Position numbers and translations under genes: made by a program. A stretch of DNA of 64,000 nucleotides from Neorhodopirellula lusitana (lineage in GTDB: Bacteria; Planctomycetota; Planctomycetia; Pirellulales; Pirellulaceae), in NCBI RefSeq assembly GCF_900182915.1, contig NZ_FXUG01000014.1:1-64000 (forward strand), read 5' to 3'. The stretch's first letter is position 1; each line of letters opens with the position of its first letter. The notes below the pieces were generated by a model. The model worked only from the letters and a program-made list of their open reading frames with translations. It was not told the DNA's origin and ran no database searches. This document shows, in pieces, positions 13,598 through 22,553 of the stretch.

Positions 13598-16423
13598 TTA
13601 CCGTCCTTCTCTGGGGCGAGGGCGGTTGGTGGACGGTCGACTTCGTGAAGTTTCGATCAACAGTCCCTGCAACGCTTCTTCGACTACGAACACATTGCTT
13701 GGCACGACCACTTCGATGGACTGGACACCGCGTGAATCAATCACGCTGACAAGGTCCTGCACTTCTTTTAGAAGGCTTTCGGGCGCGGTGATCACCAGCG
13801 AGTTGCTGGCCTCATGGACCGCAACAGTCATCTTCGGGGCAAGGTCCTTGGGCTGCGAAGCCGCTTTCGCCATAGCGGCAAGTTTGGCCGCGGCATCTGC
13901 CCTGCTGGTCCGGGGATCGGGCGTGGGCTTTTTGGCCGCTTGACCACCGCCCGATGCCTTTTCGTTGGAAGCGACGCGACTCCCGAATGCTTCCCGGATC
14001 AGTTCGGCGGCTTCGGTCGCCTTGATGTTAACCAACTCGACGACGTGAGGACGGCCATTGGTCAGCACGTCGGTGATTCCTTCGGGCTTGTCGATGATTT
14101 TCAGATAGTACTCCATCCGTTGGATGTCGTCCGTCGCGCCTTGGGCGATCAAGCGGTTCAATCGAGTGTCGGCCACGACGGTCATGGTACCGCTGGTCAG
14201 CGTCAGGGTGCCTTCGGAAGTAGTTAGATAGCTGCCGGACAAGAACGATGACGTCGAGCTATAGCCATTGACTAGCGTTCCCAAGTCGGCCTCTTTTGCG
14301 GACTCGCCGCCGTCCAGCAACTTCGTCAGCATACGCAGTGCGTCATCCGCCTTGGTGTATTGCATGTAAAACACGATCGGCTTGGACGATACCGCATCGG
14401 TCGGCCCCATGATCACGCGAATCAGCTCTTCGAATTGATCGAGAGCTTCCGTGTCATGGGATTGCAAGAGTAGGCCACGAGAAGTGACTTGATATCGGAT
14501 TGGCGCGTCTTCGCTAACGATGTTGGGCCCGACTTTGCCGACCAGTTCGGTTGGATGCGAAAGGTTCGTGAAAGACTGATCGCGACGGTGTGATTTGGAG
14601 CCTCGTTCCGATTGCGGAGTTTTTTTAACAGGCTGAATTTCCTCTTCTCGCAAGTCTTCATCGACGAGCGGTGTCGATTCCGGTTTGATCTGTTGCGCCG
14701 GCACTCGCTCGGACGGTGCGGAATCCCAAGCGTCAGATGAAACACGCGAGATTGGATTGTCGCCACGCCAAAACTGGATCGCAGTCTGCAGTGTTCGTTC
14801 GGAACCTTCACTGGGCATCGGCAACACTCGAACGTCTTTGCCGACATTGTTCGATTCGCTGGCTTCCAAGTCTGCCACAATCTTCTTGATCTGTTCGATC
14901 TGAGGCCGTTTGGCACGGACGAATAGGCGTCGGTTGCCCGCATCGGCGTCGATCTTTGGAAAGTCTTGTCCGGAATCGTCGTCGTCATCGAGTGTTGAAG
15001 CGGGGATGTCAAGCATTTGCTCTAGCAGGCTGATCGCGTAGTACGCATCGATCGTCTTCAGCTGAATGACTTCAAAGTCGGCCTCGGTTGCCTGCAACTG
15101 CTCGACCGTCATTTCGATCTCACGCTGCGTTTGCACGTCAGCGAGTGCCACGATGCTGCCGGCAGTTTCGTCGATGGACAATCGAACGGGCTTGCCAGCT
15201 AGCAAGGTCTGCAGCACGTCGTAGACCATCTGCACGTTGCCGCCTTCCACAAGATGCGACTTCAAGACCGAGTCTCGCTGCACCGCGTCTGCATCCGGAT
15301 CGGGTTGATCGATCGCTTCAACCAATCCTTCGATCACTTTGATCTTGTCCTCCACGCCGGTCACAAACAGATGCTTGCCCAACACGTCCGCAGACAAGCT
15401 GACGTCGATACCAATCATCTCACCGGTGGCCAAACCCAAGTGAGGCCGGGCAACCTCCAAGACGTCTTCGGCGTCAACGTGTTGCAGCCGGAAACTTTTC
15501 ACCATCGTGCCGTTTTTCATCGCGGTCGGCTGGAACGAATCCAAGATCGCTTGCACGCTTCGCAACTTGGACACCGTGTCAGTAATCATCAATTGATTGG
15601 TCACGGCCAATACTGACGGAGGCGTCATCAACTGCAGCGACGAAAGTTCTTCCACTGCGTCGTTTGCATCGAGCTCGGCGAGCTGGAACAAACACTTCAC
15701 GACTTCGTGGCCGTTGCGAGTGGCCAGTTCTTCCGGCGTGATCATTTCGGCGATCGAGTCGAGTTGCGACAAACTTCGCGGGTCCGTCAGGTTAACGACC
15801 GCCAACAGGTTGCCCGATCGAACGATGGCGAAACCTTCCGGAATCAGGAACAGATTGACTCGGTTAATCGCTTCTTCGGGAGTGAACGAGCCGTTGTCAT
15901 TGTAGGTGAAACTACCCGTTGGCAATTCACCAAACTGCAAAGCCAGGCCTGCCTCATCGGCCACCCATTCAATGACATCACGCCAAGGGGCCGCATTGAA
16001 GGAAAACCGCAACTCGGAGCCTGTTCTCAACTGAGCGGGTACCGCTGGGACGGTACGGGGTTCGGGTTCCGCAGCGACTAAGTCCGCTTCGCCCGAATCC
16101 GCATCGCCCAAAGCAGTTGATTCCGTGTTCGGCGGAAGAACGCCCGGTTGGGCAGTGGTCGGATTTGCCGAGGCCGACTCGGCTGGATTCAGTGATTCAG
16201 TGGGCTGCCAACTGTCGGATGCCTGGAGCGGCTCAGTCGACGGCGACGGCTCGCCCGATTCCAAGCTCGATTGCTCCGTCGTTGCGGATGCAGGCGTTGC
16301 TGGAACCTGCGCGAACGCTGAAACGGAGCCAAGCATGGCAACTGCGGCACAAATCGCAGGGCCGATGCATCCGCGAAATAACCTAACAAAGTTACTGTGA
16401 TGGGATCTGGTCATGGGATTCAT
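13598..16423 (-). CDS. Secretin N-domain (NolW)-like repeat protein lacking a visible pore domain
   Basis: A 941-residue exported protein with a signal peptide ending near residue 39 (core CAAVAMLGSVSAFAQ), then a Ser/Pro/Glu-rich linker to about 130. An STN/secretin-like first domain follows (LRFSFNAAPWRDVIEWVADEAG, about 142-165). After that come several ring-building NolW-type repeats, each with the pattern 'strand-helix LL-strand-N-x-L': KSFRLQHVDAEDVLEVARPHL, KSHLVEGGNVQMVYDVLQTLL, FEVIQLKTIDAYYAISLLEQML, and VFYMQYTKADDALRMLTKLL. The sequence ends soon after a last repeat (SNSLVITAPESLL), and I cannot find the secretin beta-barrel consensus. It resembles GspD/PilQ periplasmic parts but probably does not form a pore itself. 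It is followed at 3 bases by the EF-hand/P-domain gene, a strongly coupled pair. Confidence 0.7.
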   Translation of the reverse strand: MNPMTRSHHSNFVRLFRGCIGPAICAAVAMLGSVSAFAQVPATPASATTEQSSLESGEPSPSTEPLQASDSWQPTESLNPAESASANPTTAQPGVLPPNTESTALGDADSGEADLVAAEPEPRTVPAVPAQLRTGSELRFSFNAAPWRDVIEWVADEAGLALQFGELPTGSFTYNDNGSFTPEEAINRVNLFLIPEGFAIVRSGNLLAVVNLTDPRSLSQLDSIAEMITPEELATRNGHEVVKCLFQLAELDANDAVEELSSLQLMTPPSVLAVTNQLMITDTVSKLRSVQAILDSFQPTAMKNGTMVKSFRLQHVDAEDVLEVARPHLGLATGEMIGIDVSLSADVLGKHLFVTGVEDKIKVIEGLVEAIDQPDPDADAVQRDSVLKSHLVEGGNVQMVYDVLQTLLAGKPVRLSIDETAGSIVALADVQTQREIEMTVEQLQATEADFEVIQLKTIDAYYAISLLEQMLDIPASTLDDDDDSGQDFPKIDADAGNRRLFVRAKRPQIEQIKKIVADLEASESNNVGKDVRVLPMPSEGSERTLQTAIQFWRGDNPISRVSSDAWDSAPSERVPAQQIKPESTPLVDEDLREEEIQPVKKTPQSERGSKSHRRDQSFTNLSHPTELVGKVGPNIVSEDAPIRYQVTSRGLLLQSHDTEALDQFEELIRVIMGPTDAVSSKPIVFYMQYTKADDALRMLTKLLDGGESAKEADLGTLVNGYSSTSSFLSGSYLTTSEGTLTLTSGTMTVVADTRLNRLIAQGATDDIQRMEYYLKIIDKPEGITDVLTNGRPHVVELVNIKATEAAELIREAFGSRVASNEKASGGGQAAKKPTPDPRTSRADAAAKLAAMAKAASQPKDLAPKMTVAVHEASNSLVITAPESLLKEVQDLVSVIDSRGVQSIEVVVPSNVFVVEEALQGLLIETSRSRPSTNRPRPREGR

Positions 16424-17393
16424 GCAGGTTTTGCCATCACAATTCCACGCGAGTTCAGCAGCTTTGTGCGAACGCGAGGATGGAGCGATAGCGGTGGGGA
16501 CGCAAGAAAGCCGGAACTTTCAATGCGTGATGGGTGGGAAGTCGTGTAAGCGGCAAGTTGCTTACGGCAGGCTCCTATAGGTTAGTCGATAAACGCCCAA
16601 CGTGGCAAACGTAATTCAAATCGCCACTGCCCAGGCGCACCGGCCCCAAGGTGCCCGCTACCAAGTTTCGCGGGGTTTTGGTCGCCAGGAAACGGGTTTC
16701 AGCCTCGGCGAGCAGTCGAAAAAGCCTGGTTCGATCGGGCCTCGATTCTCAATCGCTTCGGTGATCCGAAGGCCGGCGAATCGGATAAGCAGGCGAACCC
16801 GCAATAGACAGCGTTGGCGGTGCAGTGGAGGCCGTCTCGCGTCGCAATTGCATTGGTTCCAGGTGACTTCCCAAGAACCCGGCCGCGTATTGCTGCAACG
16901 AAAGGCTACCCTTCAAAGCCAACCTCGGAAGAATTTGGACAAATGCTCGCACACTCGCACAACGGAGCAGCGGTAAAGAAGCCACAACCGGGCTCCGCTT
17001 TCGCAGACCGGTTCCAATGTGTGTTAAGAGAGAAGCTGTTGGCTGAGGCAACTCCCAGAGACACGCCGACTTCCCAAGTCGAAATTCGAGAATGGCTGGC
17101 ACGAGGCATGCCGACGAGCAGCAATCCTGCCCAGTCGTCCCGATCGGTTGCCCGGGTGACCGGCCGCTTCAATTATCGCGAACCGGCGAGCATCGTTTGA
17201 GCGGACTCAATGCTTTTGAAGGAACGAAGCCGACGTGCTTCAACCCGTCTTGGTTTTCAGAACGCATTATTCACGGCGTGTGCTTCTCGCCTGCCATCTC
17301 CCACGAGCGAGAGTTGACAGGCTGGAAAACTACGCCACGTTTCAATCTGGACGAAGCACAAATTGACTTTGCCTGCGCAGATTACCAAGTGCC
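16424..17393. other. Nearly 1 kb without a recognisable gene
   Basis: Lies between the start of the secretin-like gene and the 3' end of the small lipoprotein gene. Open frames of 70-128 codons occur on both strands (for example 16814-17200 plus, 16906-17172 minus), but none has a hydrophobic pattern or family look, and they overlap one another. It is presumably a promoter region plus degenerate sequence. Confidence 0.4.
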
Positions 17394-17846
17394 CTAGCGG
17401 ACAAATTTCAGCGAAACGTTTTCTGTTGACCCGTCCACAACAAGATCGGTTGCGAAGATTTCTTCTGGGGGTGGAGCATCCTTCAACGCCTGACTCAGGG
17501 CAGTACCCATTGCCGCTCGATTGCTAGGGCTCAAGAACGTCAGTTCGGGACGGGGACCTTGGTCTGCCGTGATACTGACTCGAACATCGAATTGCCCTGC
17601 TCGCAGCAGCGAAGTGGGAGGGACGGTGAATTGACCATCGATGATCGGTGCCATCGCGGTTGGCGAATCAACACCAGCCTTAGGCACCAAACTTAGTTTG
17701 CCTTTTTGAACCGATTGTCCATCAACGTCAACGGTTCCCGAGAGCGTGATTCCAGACGGACTGCAGGCAACTATGGTGCAAAGCGGGCACCACAACAGCA
17801 ATGAAAACAGGCGATAACGAAAGGAGGTTGCGAACGGCTTTTGCAT
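17394..17846 (-). CDS. Small lipoprotein downstream of a DUF1559 gene
   Basis: From ATG 17846 the product has 150 residues with a signal peptide and lipobox: positive start, core LFSLLLWCPLCTIVAC, the Cys at residue 28 preceded by I-V-A. The mature part begins GTVDVDGQSVQKGKLSLVPK, the transthyretin/carboxypeptidase-regulatory-like beta fold commonly seen in planctomycete lipoproteins next to DUF1559 genes. A longer frame opens at 17927, but it puts 27 hydrophilic residues before the signal, so I prefer 17846. It lies 193 bases downstream of the DUF1559 gene on the same strand. Function unknown; probably anchored on the outer face of the inner membrane or the outer membrane. Confidence 0.75.
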   Translation of the reverse strand: MQKPFATSFRYRLFSLLLWCPLCTIVACSPSGITLSGTVDVDGQSVQKGKLSLVPKAGVDSPTAMAPIIDGQFTVPPTSLLRAGQFDVRVSITADQGPRPELTFLSPSNRAAMGTALSQALKDAPPPEEIFATDLVVDGSTENVSLKFVR

Positions 17847-18039
17847 AGGGCTATTGGATTGAATTAGTTGTGACGGAAGGGGGACGCGTGCAAGCGCCCA
17901 TTGGTGGCAGGTAACTTCATTTTGCAAATAAACCCGCGTTTCGGCCGCGGCTCGAAAGGCGAGTTTGGAAGCACACGAGAATCGCTAGAACAGGCGGATT
18001 CTCGTGTGCGATCGTGATGTCGAAACCGGAGCAGTTGGA

Positions 18040-19071
18040 TTACTGTTCAAGCTCATTTACTTCGTGACCCGCCTTAGTTAGGAAAGCGGTGAGCACGTCT
18101 TGTGCGATCGAGTAAGTCACGAAACTGGTCGAGCCATCGGCAAGCACGAAGTGCGAACCGCCGGTGTGGTAACTGAAGTAGAAGTGCTCGTCGTTGTCGG
18201 GACGATTTCCAAGTCCACCGGTCAAGTCGTCGTCATCAAGCAGGCCGCCGACACCGTCGGAGTTCACTGGGAAGCCATAGTAAGGAACGAAACCGCCACC
18301 CCATTCATCAGGCGAGTCGTAGCACAGTACGGAGTGTCCCATGCCAAACGGAGCACCGGTGTAAGTCGTCAACCAGCCACCGGTTTGAACGGAGCCAGCC
18401 TTCTGAGGGAACAAACCGCGTTCGCCAACGAGTAGCGTGTTGCTGGTGCCGTCGAGTACCGAAGCGAAGCGGACTGGGCCGAACGCGGAACCGGTGCTAT
18501 GGAACATCCCGTCAGCCGAAAACTTGAAGACCGAAGGAAAACCTCTCCAGCCGGATGGGTCGGTACCGTGGTACTGATTGGATGAACGGCCGTAGTGTCC
18601 CGCGTTTCCGAAGTAGTTGGTTCCGGAGCTAGTGGCGATCACGGACGAACCGAAGCCGACATTCACTGGGTCTAGTGACAGTGGATCGCTTGGGCAGTTC
18701 AGGATCGTCACTTCGGTCAAGATTGACTCGGGATCGAAATTAGGACCGTATAGCTCGAGTTTCTCATCGTCGAGTTCGGATTGTTCTACGTAGGGCATGA
18801 CCGCGCGGATCCAAGTCCTGCCGACTCCGACGAAATTGGTGTTGTCCGCCGATGCGGGGAACTGTTTAAAACTGCTCTCATAGTTGTGGCATGCAAGCGC
18901 CAGTTGACGCATGTTGTTGCTGCATGACATGCGTCGAGCTGCTTCTCGTGCGGACTGAACCGCGGGTAAAAGCAAGCCGACCAAGACTCCAATGATGGCG
19001 ATAACCACCAGCAACTCGACGAGAGTAAAGCCTTGGCGGGATGCGTAATGTTTCTGGGTGTGATTTCTCAC
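18040..19071 (-). CDS. DUF1559 protein with type IV prepilin-like N-terminus
   Basis: A 343-residue member of the very large planctomycete DUF1559 family. The N-terminus QGFTLVELLVVIAIIGVLVG is a type III (prepilin) signal: cleavage after G14, Glu at mature position 5, then one membrane helix. Next comes the family hallmark LLPAVQSAREAARRMSCSNN, and near the end HFVLADGSTSFVTYSI, the 'G-x-H-x-x-x-x-D-G-S' motif. Members are thought to be exported and assembled or anchored like pseudopilins; no enzymatic role is known. The arrangement with a following small lipoprotein is repeated at 60092-61564 in this window. The start ATG 19071 is the only one that leaves a normal short positive leader. Confidence 0.95.
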   Translation of the reverse strand: MRNHTQKHYASRQGFTLVELLVVIAIIGVLVGLLLPAVQSAREAARRMSCSNNMRQLALACHNYESSFKQFPASADNTNFVGVGRTWIRAVMPYVEQSELDDEKLELYGPNFDPESILTEVTILNCPSDPLSLDPVNVGFGSSVIATSSGTNYFGNAGHYGRSSNQYHGTDPSGWRGFPSVFKFSADGMFHSTGSAFGPVRFASVLDGTSNTLLVGERGLFPQKAGSVQTGGWLTTYTGAPFGMGHSVLCYDSPDEWGGGFVPYYGFPVNSDGVGGLLDDDDLTGGLGNRPDNDEHFYFSYHTGGSHFVLADGSTSFVTYSIAQDVLTAFLTKAGHEVNELEQ

Positions 19072-19992
19072 GGCACTTCCTTGGATAGCGACAGCTTATG
19101 TATGGCGTTACAGAGGCCAAACGATTCTAAAAATGCACCACAATGAAATCAGATACCCACGACTACGGAAGCGTTCGAAGCGAACTAGCAAGGCTCGTTT
19201 TAGGTCGTGGTTGAGATCAGGTGCGTCTTCGGATCCAAGCAAAAGCAACCGGCGGACCACTCTTTGCCGTAAGAGGTTCCGATTCGTTGGGACGCAACGA
19301 TAAATTTGATTCAGCGGGAATCAACGCACCTTTGCCATTGGGTAGCGAACGGGATATCTCCAAAGGTCACTGCAAAACTTTATTGAAAATTATGCGCAAA
19401 ACACTCGTTTGGTACGAAATTTCCGATGTTCGAGCTAAATGCTAATCCTTGACGCATCTCCTGCGCATTTTTAACCCAATGCTGCCTGATAAATGTGCAT
19501 TTCAACGAAATGTCGACGTATTTGACATAGCGTAAGTTAACACGACAGGTGTCCACTGCGTCCCTGGACACAACAATCTGCCAATGGCCGGCAATGCGAC
19601 AGCTGAGCATCGTTGGGGGGTGTGGGTTAGCTCAGTATCGCTCCGTCGCGTTAGATCCACGTTTTTTCTTGCTGGCTTAGATTTGTCGTACGCCGGCAGT
19701 CGTTTGGTACTTTAAGTCGCCATATGCCCCTTTCGTACCGGTCGGCAATCAACGCGATCGATTCGTTCCCTTCGCGGATGCTGACGTGCCGCCGTTCGCG
19801 AACCCAATGGCGATCGACATCCGTTCGAAAACCCGACCATTGGTGAAATCGGACTGTTAGAACGCAACCCATTGTGATTCGAAGGTCTCCTCTGCGCCGG
19901 GTGGGTTCGTCCGGTATAAAGTCCGTTTAAAACGCGGCCCATTGGGCCGCCGTCCCCCCCGTACGTTCCGCCTTAACACGAAGTGAAGCACC
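19072..19992. other. Intergenic region upstream of glutamate decarboxylase
   Basis: About 920 bases with the promoters of the divergent DUF1559 and decarboxylase genes. Two overlapping minus frames near 19651-19942 are short and unconvincing. A 17-base palindrome GCGGCCCATTGGGCCGC lies at 19934-19950, 43 bases before the decarboxylase start, and could be an operator or the hairpin of a leader. Confidence 0.4.
19934..19950. promoter_or_regulatory. Palindrome before the decarboxylase gene
   Basis: GCGGCCC-ATT-GGGCCGC is a perfect inverted repeat with a 3-base centre, 43 bases upstream of the ATG at 19993. It may bind a dimeric regulator or fold in the mRNA leader. Function is inferred from symmetry and position only. 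Confidence 0.35.
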
Positions 19993-21390
19993 ATGCCTCT
20001 GCACAGCAAAGATGACATTCGCGAGATGATCGATGATGAAGTCTACGCTTCACTGGATCTTTCAACGGCGATGCCCAAGTACAAGTTCCCGTCGCACGAG
20101 GAATCGGCGCAGCAAATCTATGCGGCGGTGCATGATGAATTGATGCTGGATGGCAATTCGCGTCAGAACCTGGCGACGTTTTGCCAGACCTGGGCGGAGC
20201 CGGAAGTGCACAAGTTAATGGACGAGTGCATGGATAAGAATATTGTCGACAAGGATGAGTATCCGCAAACGGCGGAAATTGAGGGCCGGTGCGTTCACAT
20301 GCTGGCCGATCTTTGGAACTCGCCCGAATCTGCCAATACGATCGGATGCTCCACTACCGGTTCGAGTGAAGCAGCGATGCTGGGCGGCATGGCGATGAAG
20401 CGAGCCTGGGAGAAACGACGCAAAGCGGCGGGAAAGCCGATCGATCGTCCCAACTTGGTGACTGGGCCGGTCCAGGTTTGTTGGCACAAGTTTGCTCGCT
20501 ACTGGGACATTGAACTACGCGAAATTCCGATGGAAAGGGATCGGCTAATCATGACGCCGGAAGAGGTGGTGAAGCGGTGTGATGAAAACACCATTGGTGT
20601 GGTGCCAACGCTCGGCGTCACCTTCACGTGCGAATACGAGCCAGTCCAAGCTGTTTCGGACGCGTTGGATGAGTTCCAGAAGGAAACCGGAATCGATATT
20701 CGGATGCACGTGGACGGAGCAAGCGGCGGTTTTCTGGCGCCGTTCTGCGCACCTGATTTGGTATGGGATTTCCGGCTTCCACGGGTCAAGTCGATCAATA
20801 CCTCTGGACACAAGTTTGGTTTGTCGCCGCTGGGTGTGGGCTGGATCATTTGGCGGGAGGAGTCGGATTTGCCGGAAGAGGAGATCTTTTGGGTCAACTA
20901 CTTGGGTGGCAACATGCGCGACATCGCGTTGAACTTTTCACGACCAGGCGGCCAGGTCGTGTCCCAGTACTACAACTTTTTAAGATTGGGCCGGGATGGA
21001 TACGAGCGAATTCACAAGGCTTGCTACAACACCGCAAACTACCTCGCCCGTGAAGTCGAAAAGATGGGGCCGTTCGAAGTGATGTACGACGGTGACATGG
21101 CGAACGGAATCCCCGCGTTGTGCTGGAGGATCAAGGACGGAGAGGATCCAGGGTTCACGCTTTATGACTTGGCCGATCGGTTGCGAGCAAGAGGCTGGCA
21201 GGTACCGGCCTATTCGCTTCCCGCCAACCGTGAAGACATGGTGGTCCAGCGAATCCTGGTCCGGCACGGTGTCACTCGGGACCTTGGCACCATCTTGGTC
21301 CAAGACATGAAACGAGCAATTGAACACTTCACCAAACATCCCGTTCATTCGTCCATGACGTCGGAAGAAGCGTCCGGATTCAGCCACTAA
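19993..21390 (+). CDS. gadB: Glutamate decarboxylase
   Basis: A 465-residue PLP-dependent decarboxylase, the normal length for GadA/GadB. It converts L-glutamate to GABA and CO2 with proton uptake. Visible landmarks: [20 protein letters not shown] (about 117-136, substrate and PLP phosphate binding), [16 protein letters not shown], the PLP ring Asp in [13 protein letters not shown] (D241), and the Schiff-base lysine in [17 protein letters not shown] (K274). The C-terminus lacks the long acid-responsive tail of the E. coli enzyme's HxxxH type as far as I can see. No GadC antiporter lies next to it; the following plus-strand gene is an unrelated membrane protein. Start ATG 19993 is preceded by GAAGTGAAG. 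Cytoplasmic; probable role in acid resistance or GABA metabolism. Confidence 0.95.
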   Translation: MPLHSKDDIREMIDDEVYASLDLSTAMPKYKFPSHEESAQQIYAAVHDELMLDGNSRQNLATFCQTWAEPEVHKLMDECMDKNIVDKDEYPQTAEIEGRCVHMLADLWNSPESANTIGCSTTGSSEAAMLGGMAMKRAWEKRRKAAGKPIDRPNLVTGPVQVCWHKFARYWDIELREIPMERDRLIMTPEEVVKRCDENTIGVVPTLGVTFTCEYEPVQAVSDALDEFQKETGIDIRMHVDGASGGFLAPFCAPDLVWDFRLPRVKSINTSGHKFGLSPLGVGWIIWREESDLPEEEIFWVNYLGGNMRDIALNFSRPGGQVVSQYYNFLRLGRDGYERIHKACYNTANYLAREVEKMGPFEVMYDGDMANGIPALCWRIKDGEDPGFTLYDLADRLRARGWQVPAYSLPANREDMVVQRILVRHGVTRDLGTILVQDMKRAIEHFTKHPVHSSMTSEEASGFSH

Positions 21391-21417
21391 AGCGATTCCG
21401 GAGCATCAACCTTTCGA

Positions 21418-21447
21418 GTCGGGGCTGCCTTGATATAGGGCCCCGAC
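21418..21447 (+). terminator. Hairpin after glutamate decarboxylase
   Basis: GTCGGGGC (21418-21425) pairs perfectly with GCCCCGAC (21440-21447), 28 bases after the gadB stop. No T tract follows, so it is only a candidate terminator. Confidence 0.4.
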
Positions 21448-21580
21448 GTGTTGGTCGAGGTGGTTGACCTATCGTTTCGTTCGGCTAATCAACCTTTTTG
21501 GCTCGCATGCCAGCATTGTTAATTTCCTAGCCCCGTCTCACACGCCCCGTACATTCCAGACCCCGTGAATTCGAATTGCC

Positions 21581-22426
21581 ATGCCGCAGATAGATGCAGA
21601 GGGACCGCCGCAGCACACGATGCTCGAGACTTCCGGCGTTTGGCCGTTCGTATCGCGTCGTGTGCATTCAGAGCACGGCCGCGTCCATGTCTGGACTTCC
21701 AGGCAACATCGCAAAGGTCTGTCTCGGCTGGACATCCCTCGCATTGAATCTTTCTTTGCCGCGCAAAGCCTGAACACCTGGATTGGCGTTGTTTTCGCGA
21801 TTGGTGCGTCCTGCTTTGTGGTCGCCAGTCTGATGAGTTTGTTTCCTGGGCTTGCCGAGTTGAGCGTGCTCGGTTCGCACATCGACGCGGTCTACTTTGC
21901 CGGGTCCATCCCTTTCACCATTGCCGCCTGGTTGCAACTGTTCCAGGCTGCGAACCCAAACGCAACATTAAGCGGGCGGACTGCCCGCCGCCGAGTTTGG
22001 TTTGGTTGGTATCCCAAGGAGATCGGATGGCTGAGTTGTGCATTGCAGTTCGCCGGGACGGTGTTGTTCAACTTCAACACGTTCGACGCGATGTCACCAT
22101 CACTGAATTGGTGGCAGGAAAACCTGGTTGTTTGGGTACCGGACCTCGCGGGTTCGATCCTATTCTTGGCGTCAGGCTATTTGGCGTTCATCGAAGCGAA
22201 TCACAAGCACTGGGCATTTCACCCACGCAGCCTGTCGTGGTGGATTGTTTTCATCAATCTGCTGGGCTGCGTTGGCTTTATGATCTCCGCCTGCTTCGCG
22301 TTCACGCTCCCAAGCGAATCCAACAACCTCTCGGTTAACATCTCGACCGCTTGGACTTTGCAGGGTGCGATATGTTTCCTGGCGGGCGCCGTGTTGATGC
22401 CCTTCGAGTCAGCGGAGTCCGCTTGA
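21581..22426 (+). CDS. Multi-pass inner-membrane protein, unassigned
   Basis: A 281-residue protein with about six membrane spans. After a basic N-terminal 60 residues come hydrophobic stretches at IGVVFAIGASCFVVASLM, AVYFAGSIPFTIAAWLQLF, IGWLSCALQFAGTVLF, VVWVPDLAGSILFLASGYLAF, WIVFINLLGCVGFMISACF and LQGAICFLAGAVLM. Charged loops include GRTARRRVWFGWYPKE. The pattern of paired helices recalls YrhK-domain proteins, but I hold that loosely. ATG 21620 is an alternative start that removes 13 residues. It lies 190 bases after the decarboxylase gene with a hairpin between, so co-transcription is doubtful. Function unknown. Confidence 0.7.
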   Translation: MPQIDAEGPPQHTMLETSGVWPFVSRRVHSEHGRVHVWTSRQHRKGLSRLDIPRIESFFAAQSLNTWIGVVFAIGASCFVVASLMSLFPGLAELSVLGSHIDAVYFAGSIPFTIAAWLQLFQAANPNATLSGRTARRRVWFGWYPKEIGWLSCALQFAGTVLFNFNTFDAMSPSLNWWQENLVVWVPDLAGSILFLASGYLAFIEANHKHWAFHPRSLSWWIVFINLLGCVGFMISACFAFTLPSESNNLSVNISTAWTLQGAICFLAGAVLMPFESAESA

Positions 22427-22553
22427 AGCCGCGATCATCCGATTTTAGTTGCTGGGACTGCGGAGCAATTGCCGCACGCATGAAAGCAGTCCCAAATTTC
22501 GCAGCCCGCTGTCCTGCCGTTGTTTCGTCGAACAGCCCTGAGTCGAGCGGCTC

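Noticed and set aside
16749-17397. Several 88-128 codon frames between the secretin-like and lipoprotein genes
   Set aside because: None has a plausible hydrophobicity pattern or start; they overlap on opposite strands.
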